NCBI GenBank assembly: GCA_017558545.1
Contig: JAFYUG010000126.1
Span: 1-9,442, forward strand
Length of the DNA stretch: 9,442 nt
DNA from: Oscillospiraceae bacterium
GTDB taxonomy: Bacteria; Bacillota; Clostridia; Oscillospirales; Oscillospiraceae
Direction of reading: 5' to 3'
Shown here: one piece after another, positions 7,676 through 9,442 of the stretch
Layout: each line of letters opens with the position of its first letter
Numbering within the stretch: position 1 is the stretch's first letter
The notes under the pieces: generated by a model
The model's input: only the letters and a program-made list of their open reading frames with translations
Database searches by the model: none
Told to the model about the DNA's origin: nothing
Translations under genes and position numbers: made by a program

Positions 7676-9148
7676 ATGAAAAAATGCACCGATCTTCGCT
7701 CTTGCATAGAAATGCTCAAGGAAATTCCCGGACAGCTTATTGAAACCAATATCGAGGCTGACCCCCATGCCGAAATTTCCGGTGTTTATCGCCATGTTGG
7801 CGCAGGCGGCACTGTAATGCGCCCCACAAAGCAAGATGGCCCTGCAATGGTTTTCAATAATGTAAAAGGACATCCCGGCGCAAGAGTATGCACCGGCATT
7901 CTTGCAAGCAGAAAAAGAGTTGGCTATATTCTTAATGAAAAGCCTGAAAGACTCGGTTTCAAGCTTATGGAGGCCGTTTCCAATCCTATTCCTCCTGTTG
8001 AAATTCCCAACGAAAAGGCTCTTTGCCAGCAGGTTGTGCACCTTGCAAGCGACCCTGATTTCGATGTTAGAAAGCTTGTGCCCGCTCCCACCAACACAGA
8101 AGAGGATGCAGGCCCTTATATCACTATGGGTCTTTGCTATGCCACCGACCCCGAGACTGGCGAAAAGGACATCACCATTCATCGTCTTTGCCTGCAGGGC
8201 AAGGATATAATCTCCATGTATTTTGTTCCCGGCGGACGTCATCTTGACATTTTCCGCGAGAAATACGAAAAGATGGGTAAACCTATGCCTATTTCTATCT
8301 CCATAGGCGTTGACCCCGCAATCTGCATTGCTTCCTGTTTCGAATCTCCCACCACTCCCTTGGGATATAATGAGCTTGATTGCGCCGGCGGACTTCGCGG
8401 TGAGGGCGTCGAGCTTACCAAGTGCCTCACCATCGATGAGCTTTGCATTGCAAACTCTGAATATGTTCTCGAATGCGAGCTTATGCCCGGAGAATATATC
8501 CGCGAGGATATTAATACCAATACCGGCTTTGCAATGCCCGAATTCCCCGGTTATATCGGTGCAGCCCTGCCTCAGGTTCCCGTGCTGAAGGTAAAGGCTG
8601 TTACAACCCGCGAAAATCCCATTATGCAGACCGTTATCGGTCCTTCCGAAGAACATGTCAGCATGGCCGGTCTGCCCACAGAGGCCAGTATTTTGCTTAT
8701 GGAGAAGCGCGCTCTTAATGACTTTGTTCAGAACGTCTACTGCGCTCCTTTTGGCGGCGGTAAATATGATGCGGTTATTCAGGTAAAAAAAGTTGCTCCC
8801 ATTGATGAGGGCAAGCAGCGTCAGGCAGGACTTATCGCTTTTGCCGCATTCAGAGAGCTTAAACATGTCTTCCTTGTAGATGAAGACGTTGACCTTTTTG
8901 ATGTTAACGATGTTATCTGGGCTATGACCACCAGATTCCAGGCCGATGTTGACATGATACCCATCCCCGGTGTCCGTTTGCATCCTCTTGAGCCCTCCAG
9001 CGATCCCGACTATTCATTCTCCTGCCGCCATCACGGATGCGCCTGCAAGGCCATATTTGACTGCACCGTACCCTTCGATTTGAAGCATCGTTTCAAGAGA
9101 TGCAAATTTATGGATATAGACATGGAGAAGTGGGCAGATGTACTCTAA
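7676..9148 (+). CDS. UbiD family prenylated-FMN decarboxylase
   Basis: Cytoplasmic UbiD-type (de)carboxylase, which uses prenylated FMN to remove or add CO2 on aromatic or alpha,beta-unsaturated acids. It has 490 residues, normal length. Against my memory of Bacillus BsdC, DITIHR aligns with NVGIYR, giving Arg170 as the probable active-site arginine with Asp165 where a metal-binding Asn is usual. His189 and Glu243 (LRGEGVELTKC) fit the other metal ligands. The EGPFGE catalytic loop is altered: Glu277 and Glu289 are present but separated by NTNTGFAMP-type sequence, seven residues longer. The C terminus has a Cys/His cluster (Cys450 to Cys476). GGAGG at 7664-7668 is seven bases before the ATG. 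It lies between cutC and an overlapping LpdD-like gene. The substrate is unknown, and no ubiX is in view. Confidence 0.92.
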   Translation: MKKCTDLRSCIEMLKEIPGQLIETNIEADPHAEISGVYRHVGAGGTVMRPTKQDGPAMVFNNVKGHPGARVCTGILASRKRVGYILNEKPERLGFKLMEAVSNPIPPVEIPNEKALCQQVVHLASDPDFDVRKLVPAPTNTEEDAGPYITMGLCYATDPETGEKDITIHRLCLQGKDIISMYFVPGGRHLDIFREKYEKMGKPMPISISIGVDPAICIASCFESPTTPLGYNELDCAGGLRGEGVELTKCLTIDELCIANSEYVLECELMPGEYIREDINTNTGFAMPEFPGYIGAALPQVPVLKVKAVTTRENPIMQTVIGPSEEHVSMAGLPTEASILLMEKRALNDFVQNVYCAPFGGGKYDAVIQVKKVAPIDEGKQRQAGLIAFAAFRELKHVFLVDEDVDLFDVNDVIWAMTTRFQADVDMIPIPGVRLHPLEPSSDPDYSFSCRHHGCACKAIFDCTVPFDLKHRFKRCKFMDIDMEKWADVL

Positions 9149-9442
9149 GTTTTATGCGCAAGCAGGGAAGGGCAAATATATAATCAGAGCCACAGCAACA
9201 TTTTTAGGCTCAGATATCTCCGTTTCCGTTGGGGGAGGAACGCTTGAACATATTGGCGCAGTTTCTCTTGGTGTATATGAGCCCGTACGCGACAGCGCAA
9301 CATTGAGCACCATATCCGTGCACACCCATAGAGATGACGCTGTGGCATCCTATTTTGCAAAGACTATATCAAAAGAGTTAAAATGCACGGTTTCTGCAAC
9401 CGCCGGTATTCATATTGATGACGCAACAGAAGACGAAATTAA
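9138..9442 (+). CDS. lpdD: LpdD-like prenylated flavin chaperone, 3'-truncated
   Basis: Small protein usually encoded beside UbiD-type phenolic acid decarboxylases (lpdB-lpdC-lpdD and bsd-type operons); the family is named for a presumed role in handling prenylated flavin. The frame starts at ATG 9138, eleven bases before the ubiD stop, with GGAG at 9124-9127, and stays open to the window end (101 complete codons). The product begins MYSKFYAQAGKG and contains the features I associate with the family: TATFLGSDISVSVGGG, then HIGAVSLG, then STISVHTHRDD, and AGIHIDDATEDEI near the cut end. The overlap with ubiD implies coupled translation. The family call rests on recalled motifs and context. The C-terminal end is outside the window. 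Confidence 0.75.
   Translation, partial: MYSKFYAQAGKGKYIIRATATFLGSDISVSVGGGTLEHIGAVSLGVYEPVRDSATLSTISVHTHRDDAVASYFAKTISKELKCTVSATAGIHIDDATEDEI

Noticed and set aside
7670..8983. 437-codon open frame on the minus strand opposite ubiD
   Set aside because: The same codon-bias shadow: in register with ubiD, no recognisable domain and no ribosome binding site.

Overview
The window looks like a piece of a chromosome from a strictly anaerobic, low-to-moderate GC Gram-positive bacterium, most likely a gut-type Clostridia (Bacillota). The reasons are strong GGAGG-type ribosome binding sites at almost every gene, a TTG start with a good Shine-Dalgarno, AT-rich intergenic gaps with classical hairpin-plus-T-run terminators, cysteine-rich enzymes, and the gene set itself. 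The taxonomy is inference. No rRNA, tRNA, CRISPR, insertion sequence or phage gene is visible, and no gene-free stretch exceeds 300 bases.

Layout. (1) Positions 1-2974 hold a tripartite TRAP transporter on the + strand: the 3' part of the periplasmic/extracytoplasmic binding protein (dctP), a strong intercistronic hairpin, the large permease dctM, and the small permease dctQ. The order is P-M-Q rather than the common P-Q-M. The set ends at a hairpin terminator shared with the convergent galM. (2) galM (aldose 1-epimerase) lies on the - strand at 2973-3983. A 127-bp divergent promoter region separates it from (3) tldD-tldE at 4111-6799, the two subunits of the TldD/TldE metalloprotease, one base apart and followed by a terminator. 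(4) From 6861 a new promoter drives cutC (TTG start), then a UbiD-family decarboxylase, then an overlapping gene cut by the window end whose product resembles the LpdD prenylated-flavin chaperone.

How the genes work together. The TRAP genes form one sodium- or proton-coupled uptake system for an unknown, probably carboxylate, solute. TldD and TldE form one heteromeric protease. The UbiD and LpdD-like proteins form a prenylated-FMN (prFMN) decarboxylase unit acting on an unknown, possibly aromatic or alpha,beta-unsaturated, acid. CutC is co-transcribed with that unit, which makes it interesting. The UbiX prenyltransferase needed to make prFMN is not in the window.

The most unusual points are the UbiD catalytic loop, where the two expected glutamates are separated by eleven residues instead of four; a Cys/His cluster near the UbiD C terminus; and the cutC-ubiD-lpdD gene association. 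I do not see a clearly new multi-gene system; most of the window is recognisable metabolism.
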